Positions 16,786 to 26,280 of a stretch of DNA of 64,000 nucleotides are shown here, in pieces. A program made the position numbers and the translations under genes. Below the pieces are notes generated by a model that worked only from the letters and a program-made list of their open reading frames with translations, was not told the DNA's origin and did no database searches. Source of the DNA: [Clostridium] scindens ATCC 35704 (GTDB taxonomy: Bacteria > Bacillota > Clostridia > Lachnospirales > Lachnospiraceae); assembly GCF_004295125.1 (NCBI RefSeq), contig NZ_CP036170.1, forward strand, positions 3,226,501 to 3,290,500, written 5' to 3'. The first letter of the stretch is position 1. Each line of letters begins with the position of its first letter.

Positions 16786-18066
16786 TTACACATTCCTATA
16801 TATAATATCATTTCTTCCCGGGCCATTCGATACCATGGTGATCGGGTATCCGATCTGCGCTTCGATGAATTCCACATACTTCCTGCAGTTTTCCGGAAGG
16901 TCTTCATACTTTGTGATGCCCCGGATATCGCTCTTCCATCCCGGAAGCGTCTGAAGCACCGGCCTTGCCCGATCAAGACGATGCGTGGTGGGGAAGTCCG
17001 TGGTAACCGCTCCGTCAATCTCGTAGCCTACGCACACCGGAATCTCATCTAAATACCCCAGCACGTCCAGAACCGTGAATGCCACGTCGGTCGTTCCCTG
17101 CATTCTGCATCCGTATTTGGAAGCCACGCAGTCAAACCACCCCATTCTTCTGGGGCGCCCTGTGGTGGCTCCGAATTCGCCGCCGTCTCCGCCGCGGCGT
17201 CTGAGCTCGTCCGCTTCATCTCCAAAGATCTCGCTTACAAATGCTCCCGCGCCTACCGCGCTTGAGTATGCCTTGCACACGGTGATGACCTTTCTGATCT
17301 CGTATGGCGGAATGCCTGCTCCGATGGCTCCGTAAGCGGCCAGCGTCGAAGAAGAGGTAACCATTGGATAGATTCCATGATCCGGGTCTTTTAGGGATCC
17401 CAGCTGGCCCTCCAGCAGAATCTCCTTCCCTTCCTTCAGCGCATTGTGAAGATACAGCGAAGTGTCGCATACATAAGGCTCCACCATCTTCTTATAGTCT
17501 TGCAGTTCTTGATAGAGATCGTCAGGATTAATCACTGGCTTGTGGTACAGATGCTCAAGCAGGACATTCTTCTGCAGGGCCACCCTTTTTACCTTGTCTC
17601 TTAGAAGTTCGTCGTCGAACAGCTCGCTTACCTGGAATCCAATTTTTGCATATTTATCCGAATAGAATGGAGCAATCCCTGACTTGGTAGAGCCAAAGGA
17701 CTTCCCTCCCAGTCTTTCCTCTTCATAGGCATCAAAGTTCTTATGATAAGACATTACCATCTGGGCACGGTCTGATACCAGGATCTTGGGCATAGGCACG
17801 TCCTTGTCGATGATGGACTGGATTTCCTGAAAGAGAACCGGCACGTCAAGAGCCACGCCATTGCCGATAATGCTGGTCGTATGGCTGTAAAATACGCCCG
17901 ATGGCAGCGTATGCAGTGCGAACTTCCCGTAATCGTTGATGATGGTATGGCCTGCATTGGCTCCCCCCTGAAATCTTACAATGATGTCCGCCTGCTGGGC
18001 GAGCATATCGGTAATCTTTCCCTTGCCCTCATCACCCCAGTTAGCGCCTACTACTGCTTTAACCAT
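16786..18066 (-). CDS. purA: Adenylosuccinate synthetase
   Basis: A 426-residue GTP-dependent enzyme that joins IMP and aspartate on the way to AMP. The N-terminal loop NWGDEGKGKI, the GGANAGHT segment and TTGRPRRMGW are family signatures. The start at 18066 lies seven bases after AGGAGG; an ATG two codons upstream is too close to it. It is monocistronic, with its own terminator. No guanine or PurR site was recognised upstream. Confidence 0.97.
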   Translation of the reverse strand: MVKAVVGANWGDEGKGKITDMLAQQADIIVRFQGGANAGHTIINDYGKFALHTLPSGVFYSHTTSIIGNGVALDVPVLFQEIQSIIDKDVPMPKILVSDRAQMVMSYHKNFDAYEEERLGGKSFGSTKSGIAPFYSDKYAKIGFQVSELFDDELLRDKVKRVALQKNVLLEHLYHKPVINPDDLYQELQDYKKMVEPYVCDTSLYLHNALKEGKEILLEGQLGSLKDPDHGIYPMVTSSSTLAAYGAIGAGIPPYEIRKVITVCKAYSSAVGAGAFVSEIFGDEADELRRRGGDGGEFGATTGRPRRMGWFDCVASKYGCRMQGTTDVAFTVLDVLGYLDEIPVCVGYEIDGAVTTDFPTTHRLDRARPVLQTLPGWKSDIRGITKYEDLPENCRKYVEFIEAQIGYPITMVSNGPGRNDIIYRNV

Positions 18067-18166
18067 TTTCATTCCTCCTGCGATCTATAATACTTTAACC
18101 TTCAACTTTTGCATTATACTATATTTTTCCCCTCCTGTAAAATGCATTTTAATTCAAATATTTCTA

Positions 18167-18595
18167 TTATTCGATGATATTTTCATGCATTTCATATAAA
18201 AGTTCGTTCACCGCTGAAAGGGATGCCTTCTTCTTAAGTCCGAACAAGATGATGCTGTCTCTTTTGTTCTTTACATACAGAATCGGATATTCCGATATCT
18301 TCAGCATCTTCTGCATCTCTTCTATGGACAGTTCCATCCCGAATCCAAGAGCAAGAAGCTTATCCCGGTTGGGCTTTCGCGTGCCGGAGAATATCTGGTA
18401 TGCATAGATTCTGTCCAGCTGGGACTTGCGGATGACATCCGCCTTTTTAAGTCCTTTCATTTTCATCACTTCTTCCAGGTATTGGGGGAGTCCCATATCT
18501 ACAAACTCCGGCCCTTCCTGCAAATATTCATCAAAACTTTTCTTCTGCTTTAAAAGTTCCAGCAGTTCATCCGTGGTTTTTCGGCTTGTCTCCAT
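18167..18595 (-). CDS. Helix-turn-helix (XRE-like) protein next to a divergent Ser/Thr kinase
   Basis: A 142-residue protein. Residues ~30-85 form an HTH region (LPQYLEEVMKMKGLKKADVIRKS, then a recognition-like helix and GTRKPNRDKLLALGFGM). The C-terminal ~50 residues (KISEYPILYVKNKRDSIILFGLKKK) are not typical of XRE proteins. It is divergent from the kinase gene with 83 bases between start codons, so both may share a control region and this protein may be a regulator or substrate of the kinase; that is inference. Confidence 0.7.
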   Translation of the reverse strand: METSRKTTDELLELLKQKKSFDEYLQEGPEFVDMGLPQYLEEVMKMKGLKKADVIRKSQLDRIYAYQIFSGTRKPNRDKLLALGFGMELSIEEMQKMLKISEYPILYVKNKRDSIILFGLKKKASLSAVNELLYEMHENIIE

Positions 18596-18612
18596 ATTTT
18601 CACCTTTCGTTA

Positions 18613-18640
18613 TTTACAAATGCACAACTTATGATAAAAT
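18613..18640 (+). promoter_or_regulatory. Probable promoter of the Ser/Thr kinase gene
   Basis: TTTACA (18613-18618) and TAAAAT (18635-18640) are 16 bases apart, about 40 bases ahead of the kinase start. The match is moderate. Confidence 0.45.
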
Positions 18641-18678
18641 AAATATCAGAAAATTGCAAGAACAAAGAATGGAGTACT

Positions 18679-19803
18679 ATGGGGAATCTGAAAGCCGAAT
18701 ATCTGGAACAAACCTATATTGACCTTGCGCCTCTTAAGGATGCCGAAGACTGCCGCACCTATCTGACGCGCAGCCAGGTTGACGGAAGCCTGGCAGTACG
18801 CAAGGAAATCTGCGCCCTTCAGTACCCATTGTACCAGCAGTTAATCGACTTTTCCCATCCCAGTCTGGCAAGGGTGCTGGAGACTTATACCAAGGATGGA
18901 AGATACTTTGTACTGGAAGAATATGTCAGCGGGTCTACCATAGGCTCCTACTTAAAAAGAGGGTATCATTTTCAGGAACATGAAATCTTAAGCTTCATAT
19001 CCCAGCTGTGCTCTGCCCTCTCCTTCCTTCATGCCCATAACATCATCCACCGGGATGTCACGCCGGAGAACCTGCTGATCTCCACGGACAATGTGCTCAA
19101 ATTGATCGACTTTGGAATATCCCGAAGCAAAAAGGAGGGCCAGAGCCAGGATACCACTATCCTTGGCACGGTCGGATACGCGGCTCCGGAGCAGTTTGGC
19201 TTCGGGCAGACGGATGAGCGAACCGATATCTATGCCACAGGCGTCCTGCTTAACGTCCTGCTGACCGGCAGCCTTCCCAAGGATGATCTGCCTTTCGATC
19301 CTCGTTACCGCCAGATCGTCTTAAAGTGTACCAGCATATCCCCTGCGGACCGTTATTCCTCCGTATCCGAATTAAAGAGCCAGATCATGGCCATAAAGCC
19401 AACGCGGATATACCAGGCGGAAATCGTAGAGCCGTCGGGGAAAGCGCCGCGAAAAGACTCTCTGATCCGCCGCTTTTTCCGCCATGTACCGGGATTTCGT
19501 ACCGGCAATCCGGGAAAGATGATCGTGGCCATCATCGGCTACTTCCTGATGCTCCTCTTCGTTGTCGTGAATGGCACCCGTCCTCTGGAGCCAGGAGATA
19601 TCCGCTCAGAGTATTGGACCATCAATTATTTCTTTGTCGGCGTCTGGGCGGCATACGTGAACCTGGGCAATTACTGCGGCCACATAGAAGCCTATGATAA
19701 GGTAGGGCCTCTCACCAGGCTTCTGCTGCGGACGGCCGTCGCCCTGGCAGTCTTCCTTACCACCGGCCTTCTCCTTTATTTTGAAAACTATTGCCTGAAA
19801 TAA
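18679..19803 (+). CDS. Membrane-anchored Ser/Thr protein kinase
   Basis: A 374-residue protein. Residues ~10-265 form a Hanks-type kinase: possible ATP lysine in AVRKE, the catalytic loop HRDVTPENLL, DFGISR, and GYAAPEQFG as the APE motif. No clear glycine-rich loop is seen in the N-lobe. After a basic linker come three hydrophobic segments (about 278-298, 312-335 and 348-368), so the kinase domain faces the cytoplasm. There is no PASTA domain, so it is not the usual PrkC peptidoglycan sensor. It is paired with a divergent HTH gene. The ligand is unknown. Confidence 0.88.
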   Translation: MGNLKAEYLEQTYIDLAPLKDAEDCRTYLTRSQVDGSLAVRKEICALQYPLYQQLIDFSHPSLARVLETYTKDGRYFVLEEYVSGSTIGSYLKRGYHFQEHEILSFISQLCSALSFLHAHNIIHRDVTPENLLISTDNVLKLIDFGISRSKKEGQSQDTTILGTVGYAAPEQFGFGQTDERTDIYATGVLLNVLLTGSLPKDDLPFDPRYRQIVLKCTSISPADRYSSVSELKSQIMAIKPTRIYQAEIVEPSGKAPRKDSLIRRFFRHVPGFRTGNPGKMIVAIIGYFLMLLFVVVNGTRPLEPGDIRSEYWTINYFFVGVWAAYVNLGNYCGHIEAYDKVGPLTRLLLRTAVALAVFLTTGLLLYFENYCLK

Positions 19804-19838
19804 AATGTTCCCCTTGTATGCTCGATGCATACCAAAGA

Positions 19839-19878
19839 AAAAAGGGACTTCTGTATATTATGTACAGAGGTCCTTTTT
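19839..19878. terminator. Bidirectional terminator between the kinase and XRE genes
   Basis: A stem of about 16 bp (AAAAGGGACTTCTGTA with TACAGAGGTCCTTTTT) closes on a 7-base loop, with A and T runs on both sides. It separates the converging kinase and XRE genes. Confidence 0.85.
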
Positions 19879-19879
19879 G

Positions 19880-20206
19880 CTATTTATCATTATAACTTAA
19901 TAGAAGCTTCGTCAGATTGACCACAAGTTCCTGCTCTTTGGGGGTGGCTTCTGACAAAAGGCCGGTCCATATGTCTTTGTAAGGCACCTGGTCCTGGATG
20001 ATAGATTCCTGAAGAAGATAGTCTACCGTAACGCCCAGGCAGTTTGTAATATTAATCAGGCTGTCCAGCGTCAGTTTCCGTTCTCCTCTTTCAATCTGTC
20101 CGATATAAGACGTGGAAAGATTCACCTCTTCGGCCAACCGTTCCTGGGTCATATTCAATTTTAAACGTTCTTCTTTTATTCTTCTTCCTAGGGCAATATA
20201 ATCCAT
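19880..20206 (-). CDS. XRE family transcriptional regulator
   Basis: A 108-residue protein with a classical Cro/CI-type HTH at residues ~7-62 (RIKEERLKLNMTQERLAEEV, then STSYIGQIERGERKL) and a short C-terminal helical part. The start has GAGGAATAGC upstream. It is divergent from the DUF5067 lipoprotein gene and could regulate it or itself; the target is unknown. Confidence 0.85.
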   Translation of the reverse strand: MDYIALGRRIKEERLKLNMTQERLAEEVNLSTSYIGQIERGERKLTLDSLINITNCLGVTVDYLLQESIIQDQVPYKDIWTGLLSEATPKEQELVVNLTKLLLSYNDK

Positions 20207-20297
20207 ACGCTATTCCTCACATTCTATTATAAGCAATTTTACAATGATTGCACCATAGTTTTAATATGCTATTAGCGTTATTTATATTCTCTATTAG

Positions 20298-20326
20298 TTG
20301 TATTTTGATATGCAAAATGTTATACT
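20298..20326 (+). promoter_or_regulatory. Promoter of the DUF5067 lipoprotein gene
   Basis: TTGTAT (20298-20303) and TATACT (20321-20326) have a 17-base spacer, about 38 bases ahead of the start codon. Confidence 0.65.
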
Positions 20327-20364
20327 TTAAAAAAGAAATTTTAGTAAAAGAGAGGGAATTCATT

Positions 20365-20895
20365 ATGAAAAAGAGATTGTTAACCGTATTGCTTGTAGCA
20401 TCCATGTGCCTGTGCCTGACCGCCTGCGGCGGGTCTTCCGACGATAAGAAGGATAACAAGAAGACAGAGGATACGGATGCCAAGAAAGATGACAAGAAAG
20501 ATGACAAAAAGGATGAAGAGCCTGATGACGGAATCATCAACTTCGATGGCAAGGATTATAATGTGACTTACTCAAGGCACGAGGTGGGCACCGACTATGA
20601 AGGCAACCCCTGCCTGTTCTACTACTACAACTTCACCAACAATAAGAGCGAGGCTTCCAGCGTGATGGCCGTGGCTATGATCAAGGCTTTCCAGAACGGC
20701 GTTCAGTGTGACAGCGCATACATCCTGGAAGAGAATGAGGCGATCAACAATTATATGAAGGAGATACAGCCAGGCACATCCCTGGAAATCTGCCAGACCT
20801 TCAAACTGGCTGATATGTCTGAAGTAACGATAGAAGCATCTGACTTTGTTTCCTTTGACGACAAGAAGGACACCCAGATCATCACCCTTCAATAA
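20365..20895 (+). CDS. DUF5067 lipoprotein
   Basis: A 176-residue exported lipoprotein. The signal peptide MKKRLLTVLLVASMCLCLTA ends in a lipobox LTAC, with the lipidated Cys at about residue 21. A low-complexity Asp/Lys linker follows (about 22-52), then a DUF5067-type domain (GKDYNVTYSRHEVGTDYEG, YYYNFTNNKSEA). These domains resemble immunoglobulin-like DUF4352 folds and have no known reaction. The start at 20365 follows GAGAGGG. It sits on the outer face of the membrane. Confidence 0.85.
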   Translation: MKKRLLTVLLVASMCLCLTACGGSSDDKKDNKKTEDTDAKKDDKKDDKKDEEPDDGIINFDGKDYNVTYSRHEVGTDYEGNPCLFYYYNFTNNKSEASSVMAVAMIKAFQNGVQCDSAYILEENEAINNYMKEIQPGTSLEICQTFKLADMSEVTIEASDFVSFDDKKDTQIITLQ

Positions 20896-20916
20896 TCATC
20901 GCCCGGATATAATAAA

Positions 20917-20961
20917 ACCGGCACGCAGGTTCTTAACAACTTCCTGCGTGCCGGTCTTTTT
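20917..20961. terminator. Bidirectional terminator between the lipoprotein and cls
   Basis: A perfect 13-bp stem ACCGGCACGCAGG / CCTGCGTGCCGGT (20917-20929, 20943-20955) is followed by CTTTTTT on the plus strand, with TTTTATT on the minus strand. It serves both converging genes. Confidence 0.9.
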
Positions 20962-22523
20962 TACATCAGCGGGGCAACCAGCCTCATCACCTGTCCGGCT
21001 ATCTTTGTCAGCATGCTCCGGTTCTTCACTTCAATCAGCGTCACCTTATGGCATCGGGCCAGCGTCTGCTGGAAATCCCGCTCAATCTTATCCACTTCGG
21101 AATTATTATAGATAAATGCCCCGCACTCAAAATGCAGATACAGACTCCGGTAATCCAGATTGATCGTGCCAACGGTGGCCGTGTCGTCATCGGATACAAA
21201 CACCTTGGCATGGACGAAGCCCGGCGTGTACTCATAGATCTGGACGCCGCCTTCGATCAATTCCTTATAATAGGTCTTTGCAACCGCGAATGCATACCAT
21301 TTATCCGGAATATGGGGCATGATGATAATGACCTCGATTCCGCTTTTCGCCACCCTGGTGAGGGTAGTGATCATCTCATTATCCAAAATCAGGTATGGCG
21401 TCATAATATGTACATACTTCTTCGCATGGTTCAGGATATGGAAATACACTTCCTCCCCAACATTCTCGTTGTCAAATGGGCTATCCGCATACGGGATGAC
21501 ATAGCCCAGTTCTCTTCTTAACCCCGGATACCTGGGCGTCAGGTATTTTCCATATCCTTCTGCCCGCCGTTCATCCACGTTCCACATTTCCAGGAACATC
21601 ATGGTCAGGCTCTGTACCGCGTCCCCTTTCAGCATGATCGCGGTGTCTTTCCAGTGTCCGAACCGGACCTTCTGATTAATGTATTCATCCCCCAGGTTGA
21701 TGCCGCCGGTATAGCCTACTTTGCCATCGATCACGCAGATCTTCCTGTGGTCGCGGTTGTTCTGGGTGGTAGACAAGAAGGGCTTAACGCTGTTTGCCAT
21801 CTTGCACTTGATGCCATAACGCGCGATCTGTTCCGGATAATTATAGGGCAGCATGGAGATGGCGCACATCCCATCGTACATGAACCTCACTTCCACCCCT
21901 TCCCGGACCTTCTCCTTTAAAATGTCCAGGATAGCCCCCCACATATGGCCTTCTTCTACAATAAAATATTCCATGAAGATAAACCTTCGGGCCTTCTTAA
22001 GCTCTTCTACCATCGATTGGAATTTATACTCCCCAAGCGGGAAATACTTTACCTGCGTATTGCGGTAGGTAGGGAACCCCAGCTGATGCGACAGATAGTA
22101 GGACAGCTGGGCATTGGCCGACTTGCTAGCCCATATGGCGTCCACCACATCCTGATCCTGCTGCATGTAGGGCGCTGTCTCCAGCTTCAGCTTGCCCAGG
22201 CGGTCCTTCATAAACCTGGTTCCGAACTGCATCTTGACATATATGTAGAACAAGGTTCCAATTACGGGAAAAGCCAGCACGCACAGCATCCATGTCATCT
22301 TAAAGGCCGGATTGCCTTCAGAGTTGATGATGTATATCAATACGATGACTCCCAAGATAGTCAGAATCCCATAGATATAGGTCATATATTCTTCCAGGTA
22401 GAATGCCATTCCAAGAAAGACTCCTGCCTGAAGAAGAATCAGCAAAAGGATGATCCCCGTCCTGCTGAATACGATGCGGAAGAACCCTTTTTTGGCGGTT
22501 CCCGGCGCTTCATTCTTACTCAT
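20961..22523 (-). CDS. cls: Cardiolipin synthase
   Basis: A 520-residue membrane enzyme of the phospholipase D family that makes cardiolipin from phosphatidylglycerol. Two or three N-terminal membrane segments (about 20-38, 48-68, 76-95) precede two HKD motifs: HRKICVID in the first PLD domain and HAKVFVSD in the second. Length is typical. It is alone on the minus strand and ends at a shared terminator. Confidence 0.94.
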   Translation of the reverse strand: MSKNEAPGTAKKGFFRIVFSRTGIILLLILLQAGVFLGMAFYLEEYMTYIYGILTILGVIVLIYIINSEGNPAFKMTWMLCVLAFPVIGTLFYIYVKMQFGTRFMKDRLGKLKLETAPYMQQDQDVVDAIWASKSANAQLSYYLSHQLGFPTYRNTQVKYFPLGEYKFQSMVEELKKARRFIFMEYFIVEEGHMWGAILDILKEKVREGVEVRFMYDGMCAISMLPYNYPEQIARYGIKCKMANSVKPFLSTTQNNRDHRKICVIDGKVGYTGGINLGDEYINQKVRFGHWKDTAIMLKGDAVQSLTMMFLEMWNVDERRAEGYGKYLTPRYPGLRRELGYVIPYADSPFDNENVGEEVYFHILNHAKKYVHIMTPYLILDNEMITTLTRVAKSGIEVIIIMPHIPDKWYAFAVAKTYYKELIEGGVQIYEYTPGFVHAKVFVSDDDTATVGTINLDYRSLYLHFECGAFIYNNSEVDKIERDFQQTLARCHKVTLIEVKNRSMLTKIAGQVMRLVAPLM

Positions 22524-22687
22524 ACTTTAGCCTCTTTCCTTTGCTTTTTGCGAAAATATATCATACAGTTTATCACAAATTCGGGCGTATCTCAACTTTC
22601 ATGTATTTTATTTCGATTTTTAAGGAAAAATGATACGATATGTGCTATTATAATCCTATACTATAATCGAAAGGAGTTATAACTATC

Positions 22688-23002
22688 ATGGCAAAATGGT
22701 GTAAAAAATTGTTAGGGCTTGCTGCCATTGGCACTGCCGTTGCCGGCCTTATCTATTACTTTAAAAAGAATGATACATGCGAAGATGATGAATTCTCAGA
22801 GGACTTCGAGGATGAGGATTTCGATCTGGACAGCGATTTAAAGCCAGTATCGGATCGTGAATATGTTCCATTGACACCCTCCGCAAACCCTGAAGATGGA
22901 TCAGGGGAAGAAGATAAAGAGGTTCCAAAAGAGGAAGAAGCTCCAAAAGAAGAAGCAGATGCCTCCCAGGCAGCCAAAGACGATGATGAGGATGATGAAT
23001 AG
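22688..23002 (+). CDS. Small acidic membrane-anchored protein
   Basis: A 104-residue protein with one N-terminal hydrophobic segment (about 8-25, LLGLAAIGTAVAGLIYY), then a long Asp/Glu-rich tail with PKEEEAPKEE repeats and no folded domain. The start is preceded by AAAGGAG, and TATAAT-like boxes lie about 20-40 bases upstream. A hairpin follows. Function unknown; the strongly charged tail suggests an ion- or protein-binding role, which is only inference. Confidence 0.65.
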   Translation: MAKWCKKLLGLAAIGTAVAGLIYYFKKNDTCEDDEFSEDFEDEDFDLDSDLKPVSDREYVPLTPSANPEDGSGEEDKEVPKEEEAPKEEADASQAAKDDDEDDE

Positions 23003-23017
23003 CCGTAATTATAAGGC

Positions 23018-23049
23018 AAGGGCGGGAAACTCTGAGGATTCCCGCCCTT
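23018..23049 (+). terminator. Hairpin between the acidic protein gene and the MocR gene
   Basis: An 11-bp perfect stem AAGGGCGGGAA / TTCCCGCCCTT has a 10-base loop. The downstream T-run is weak (CTTTC), so termination is likely but not certain. Confidence 0.65.
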
Positions 23050-23064
23050 CTTTCATGTACATTC

Positions 23065-24462
23065 CTATTCGATCCAGCAGTCTCTAAGGAGCCTTGCCGC
23101 TTCTCTGATCTGATCTTCCGTAAGGTTGGCATACCCAAGCAGTATGGTTGCCTTCTCCTCGCAGTTCTCCCTGATCCGGTAATCGGACAGTCCATATACG
23201 CGGATATCCGCTCGTGCCGCCCGGTCAATCAGTTCCTCCTCGGCCATCCCGTTTTGAAAGGTAAGAAGCAGATGCACGCCGGCATTCTCCCCTGATATGG
23301 TACAGATATCTGCCATTGGACGCAGTTCTTCGATCAAGACATCATGCCTGCTTTTATAAAGCGCTCTTGTCTTGTTCAGATGCCTTTCATAATACCCTTC
23401 TTCAATGAACTTCTGCACGATCAGCTGATCTACTTTGGAAACGGTAGAATTGACAAACCTGGCCTTCTGCTCATATGCCTCCAGTAATGGCTTGGGCAGG
23501 ACCATATAGCTAAGACGGATCGCCGGGGCAATGGATTTGGAAAATGTGCCCAGGTATATGACTTTATCGCTGGCATCATAACCTTTGAGGGCAGGAATCG
23601 GCTTTCCTTTGTACCGGAACTCGCTGTCATAGTCATCTTCCACGATATACCTTCCCTGTTCCTCGCAGGCCCACTTAAGCAATTCCATCCGGCGGCGGAT
23701 GGGCATGATAACTCCAGTAGGATACTGATGGGAAGGCGTCACATAGGCAATGTCGGCGCCTGACTTTTCAAGTTCTGTCACCTTCATCCCATTCTTGTCC
23801 ATGGAAACCGGTATGCGGTTATAAGACATGCCCCCTGCCATCCGGTAGGCCTGCTTATAAGTAGGATCTTCGAATGCAATGGTATGGTCCATTCCCAGAA
23901 TCATTCCCAGCAGCATCAGAATATAATCGCTTCCTGCCCCTACAATGATCTGATCCGGCGTACAATCCACTCCCCTTGCCTGATAGAGGTAACTGCAGAT
24001 GGCGCTGCGGAAGCCGTACTCGCCCTGGGAATCACCGGACCGGAATAATTCCGTCCGGTCATCCAACAGGATATCCTTTGACAGCTTCCTCCACACATTA
24101 TAGGGAAAACTTTTCAAATCCACGCCATTGGGCGTAAAATCATAGCGGTATCTGCGGGCTTCCTTCCTTTCCCTCTGGGGCTGCGGCTTATCCTTCTTCA
24201 GATGATACAGTTCGTCAATCTGGGCCACAAAAAATCCCTTATAAGGAACAGACTCGATATATCCCTCCGACAGAAGCTGCTCATAGGCCAGTTCTACCGT
24301 GCTCCTGCTTACCTCCAAGTGCTTCGACAGGAATCTGGTGGACGGCAGCTTCTCTCCATAAGGAATCCTTCCGCTCTGGATATCCGTCTTAATATAATCA
24401 TAGATCTGTTCGTACAGGGGGATCCTGGAACGGGTATCCAGGCTGATCGTCAATTCATTCAT
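23065..24462 (-). CDS. MocR/PdxR family regulator (GntR HTH + aminotransferase fold)
   Basis: A 465-residue protein. Residues ~8-75 form a GntR-type winged helix (PLYEQIYDYIKTDIQSGRIP, STRFLSKHLEVSRSTVELAY). The rest is a class I aminotransferase-like domain with the probable PLP lysine in GTFSKSIAPAIR and the DDYDSEFRYKG stretch. Such proteins sense PLP or amino compounds. The usual PdxR neighbours pdxS/pdxT are absent, so its target is unknown. It starts eight bases after glnS and may share that transcript. Confidence 0.9.
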   Translation of the reverse strand: MNELTISLDTRSRIPLYEQIYDYIKTDIQSGRIPYGEKLPSTRFLSKHLEVSRSTVELAYEQLLSEGYIESVPYKGFFVAQIDELYHLKKDKPQPQRERKEARRYRYDFTPNGVDLKSFPYNVWRKLSKDILLDDRTELFRSGDSQGEYGFRSAICSYLYQARGVDCTPDQIIVGAGSDYILMLLGMILGMDHTIAFEDPTYKQAYRMAGGMSYNRIPVSMDKNGMKVTELEKSGADIAYVTPSHQYPTGVIMPIRRRMELLKWACEEQGRYIVEDDYDSEFRYKGKPIPALKGYDASDKVIYLGTFSKSIAPAIRLSYMVLPKPLLEAYEQKARFVNSTVSKVDQLIVQKFIEEGYYERHLNKTRALYKSRHDVLIEELRPMADICTISGENAGVHLLLTFQNGMAEEELIDRAARADIRVYGLSDYRIRENCEEKATILLGYANLTEDQIREAARLLRDCWIE

Positions 24463-24470
24463 AATTCCTC

Positions 24471-26138
24471 TTATTTCGGCAGTTTAAAGGAACTCTTCAG
24501 AGATACGATTCGGTTGAATACCAGCGCATCTGGTGCGGAGTCCTTGGAATCGATGCAGAAGTAGCCGTTTCTCACGAACTGGAAGCTGTCACAGGCCCCG
24601 GCATCCGCGAAACTGTCCTCTACATAGCAATTATTGAGAATCTTCAGGGAATCCGGATTCAGGTTCAAAGATCCATCCTCCTTGTTATATACGCCCTTCT
24701 CCTCATCGATCAGGTTCTCATACAGCCTTACTTGAGCCTGCTTTGCATAAGGCGCGGCCACCCAGTGGATCGTGCCCTTTACCTTCCGTCCGGTAAATCC
24801 GGATCCGCATTTAGTCTCTGGATCGTAGGTTGCATGGACGACCGTCACGTTGCCATTTTCATCCGTCTCATATCCTTCGCATTTGACAAAATATGCATGC
24901 ATCAGACGCACTTCGTTGCCGGGGAAGAGGCGGAAATACTTCTTCGGAGGCTCGATCATGAAATCCTCCCGCTCAATATACAGTTCACGGCAGAAGGGAA
25001 CCTTGCGCATTCCAAGTTCCGGATTCTCCATATTGTTGTCCACTTCCAGATACTCCACTTCCCCTTCCGGGTAATTATCAATCACCAGTTTGATGGGGTC
25101 AAGAACGGCCATCATTCGGGGCTTCTTCAGCTTCAGGTCCTCCCGGATGCAGTATTCAAGCATGGCATAATCCACGGAACTCTGGCTTTTGGATACGCCG
25201 CACATATCCACGAACATCTTGATGGATTCCGGCGTAAATCCCCGCCGCCTTAAAGCCGCGATGGATACAAGCCTGGGATCGTCCCAGCCATCTACGATGC
25301 CATCCTGCACCAGTTTCTTAATGTAGCGCTTTCCGGTCACCACATTGGTCAGATACAGTTTTGAAAACTCGATCTGCCTAGGCGCCGGATCAAACTCGCA
25401 TTCCCTGACTACCCAGTCGTACAGAGGCCTGTGATCCTCGAATTCCAGAGTGCAGATGGAATGGGTGATCTTCTCCATCGCGTCCTCAATTGGATGGGCA
25501 AAGTCGTACATCGGATAGATGCACCATTTATCCCCTGTATTGTGGTGGGACATATGGGCAACCCGGTAGATGACGGGATCTCTCATATTAATATTCGGAG
25601 ATGCCATATCTATCCTGGCCCGAAGCACCCTCTTGCCGTCCTGGCACAGGCCTTCTTTCATCTCTTCAAACAACTGCAGGTTCTCTTCTACGGACCGGTC
25701 CCTGTATGGGCTGTTCTTTCCAGGCTCCGTCAGGGTCCCCCGATAGGCGCGGATTTCTTCCGCGCTCAAGTCGCAGACATAGGCCTTTCCCTTCTTGATC
25801 AGTTTTATGGCGCATTGATACATCATATCGAAATAGTCGGATGCAAAGTACAGGTGATCCTTCCAGTCTGCCCCAAGCCATTTCACATCTTCCTTGATCG
25901 ACTCTACAAACTCCATATCTTCTTTGGTCGGGTTCGTATCGTCAAATCTTAAATGGAAGGTTCCATTATATTTCTTTGCGAGCCCATAGTTCAAAAGAAT
26001 AGACTTGGCATGTCCGATGTGAAGGTATCCGTTAGGCTCCGGCGGGAATCTGGTGCATACTTGCGTATAGACTCCTTCTGCCAGATCCTTATCTATTTCC
26101 TGCTCGATAAAATTTTTGGAAACTGTTTCTTCTTGCAT
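24471..26138 (-). CDS. glnS: Glutaminyl-tRNA synthetase
   Basis: A 555-residue class I synthetase with the HIGH signature in [15 protein letters not shown] and the GlnRS segment DGWDDPRL. At the KMSKS position it reads [11 protein letters not shown] instead of the canonical loop, so that motif is degenerate. The C-terminal beta-barrel anticodon-binding part is complete (to about residue 550). Its presence shows direct glutamine charging, not only the GatCAB route. The start has AAGGAGG upstream. Confidence 0.95.
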   Translation of the reverse strand: MQEETVSKNFIEQEIDKDLAEGVYTQVCTRFPPEPNGYLHIGHAKSILLNYGLAKKYNGTFHLRFDDTNPTKEDMEFVESIKEDVKWLGADWKDHLYFASDYFDMMYQCAIKLIKKGKAYVCDLSAEEIRAYRGTLTEPGKNSPYRDRSVEENLQLFEEMKEGLCQDGKRVLRARIDMASPNINMRDPVIYRVAHMSHHNTGDKWCIYPMYDFAHPIEDAMEKITHSICTLEFEDHRPLYDWVVRECEFDPAPRQIEFSKLYLTNVVTGKRYIKKLVQDGIVDGWDDPRLVSIAALRRRGFTPESIKMFVDMCGVSKSQSSVDYAMLEYCIREDLKLKKPRMMAVLDPIKLVIDNYPEGEVEYLEVDNNMENPELGMRKVPFCRELYIEREDFMIEPPKKYFRLFPGNEVRLMHAYFVKCEGYETDENGNVTVVHATYDPETKCGSGFTGRKVKGTIHWVAAPYAKQAQVRLYENLIDEEKGVYNKEDGSLNLNPDSLKILNNCYVEDSFADAGACDSFQFVRNGYFCIDSKDSAPDALVFNRIVSLKSSFKLPK

Positions 26139-26280
26139 GTTTTTCCTCCTTATAGGTACTTACATTCTGCCCCCTATATTATCATAAATAATGTAGCGAA
26201 ACAAGGCGTTACAGACGTTTTTTAAGCAGCGTGAAGGCCTGTACGATTATCGACGCGTGGTCAACGGCGATCAGCCTCGG

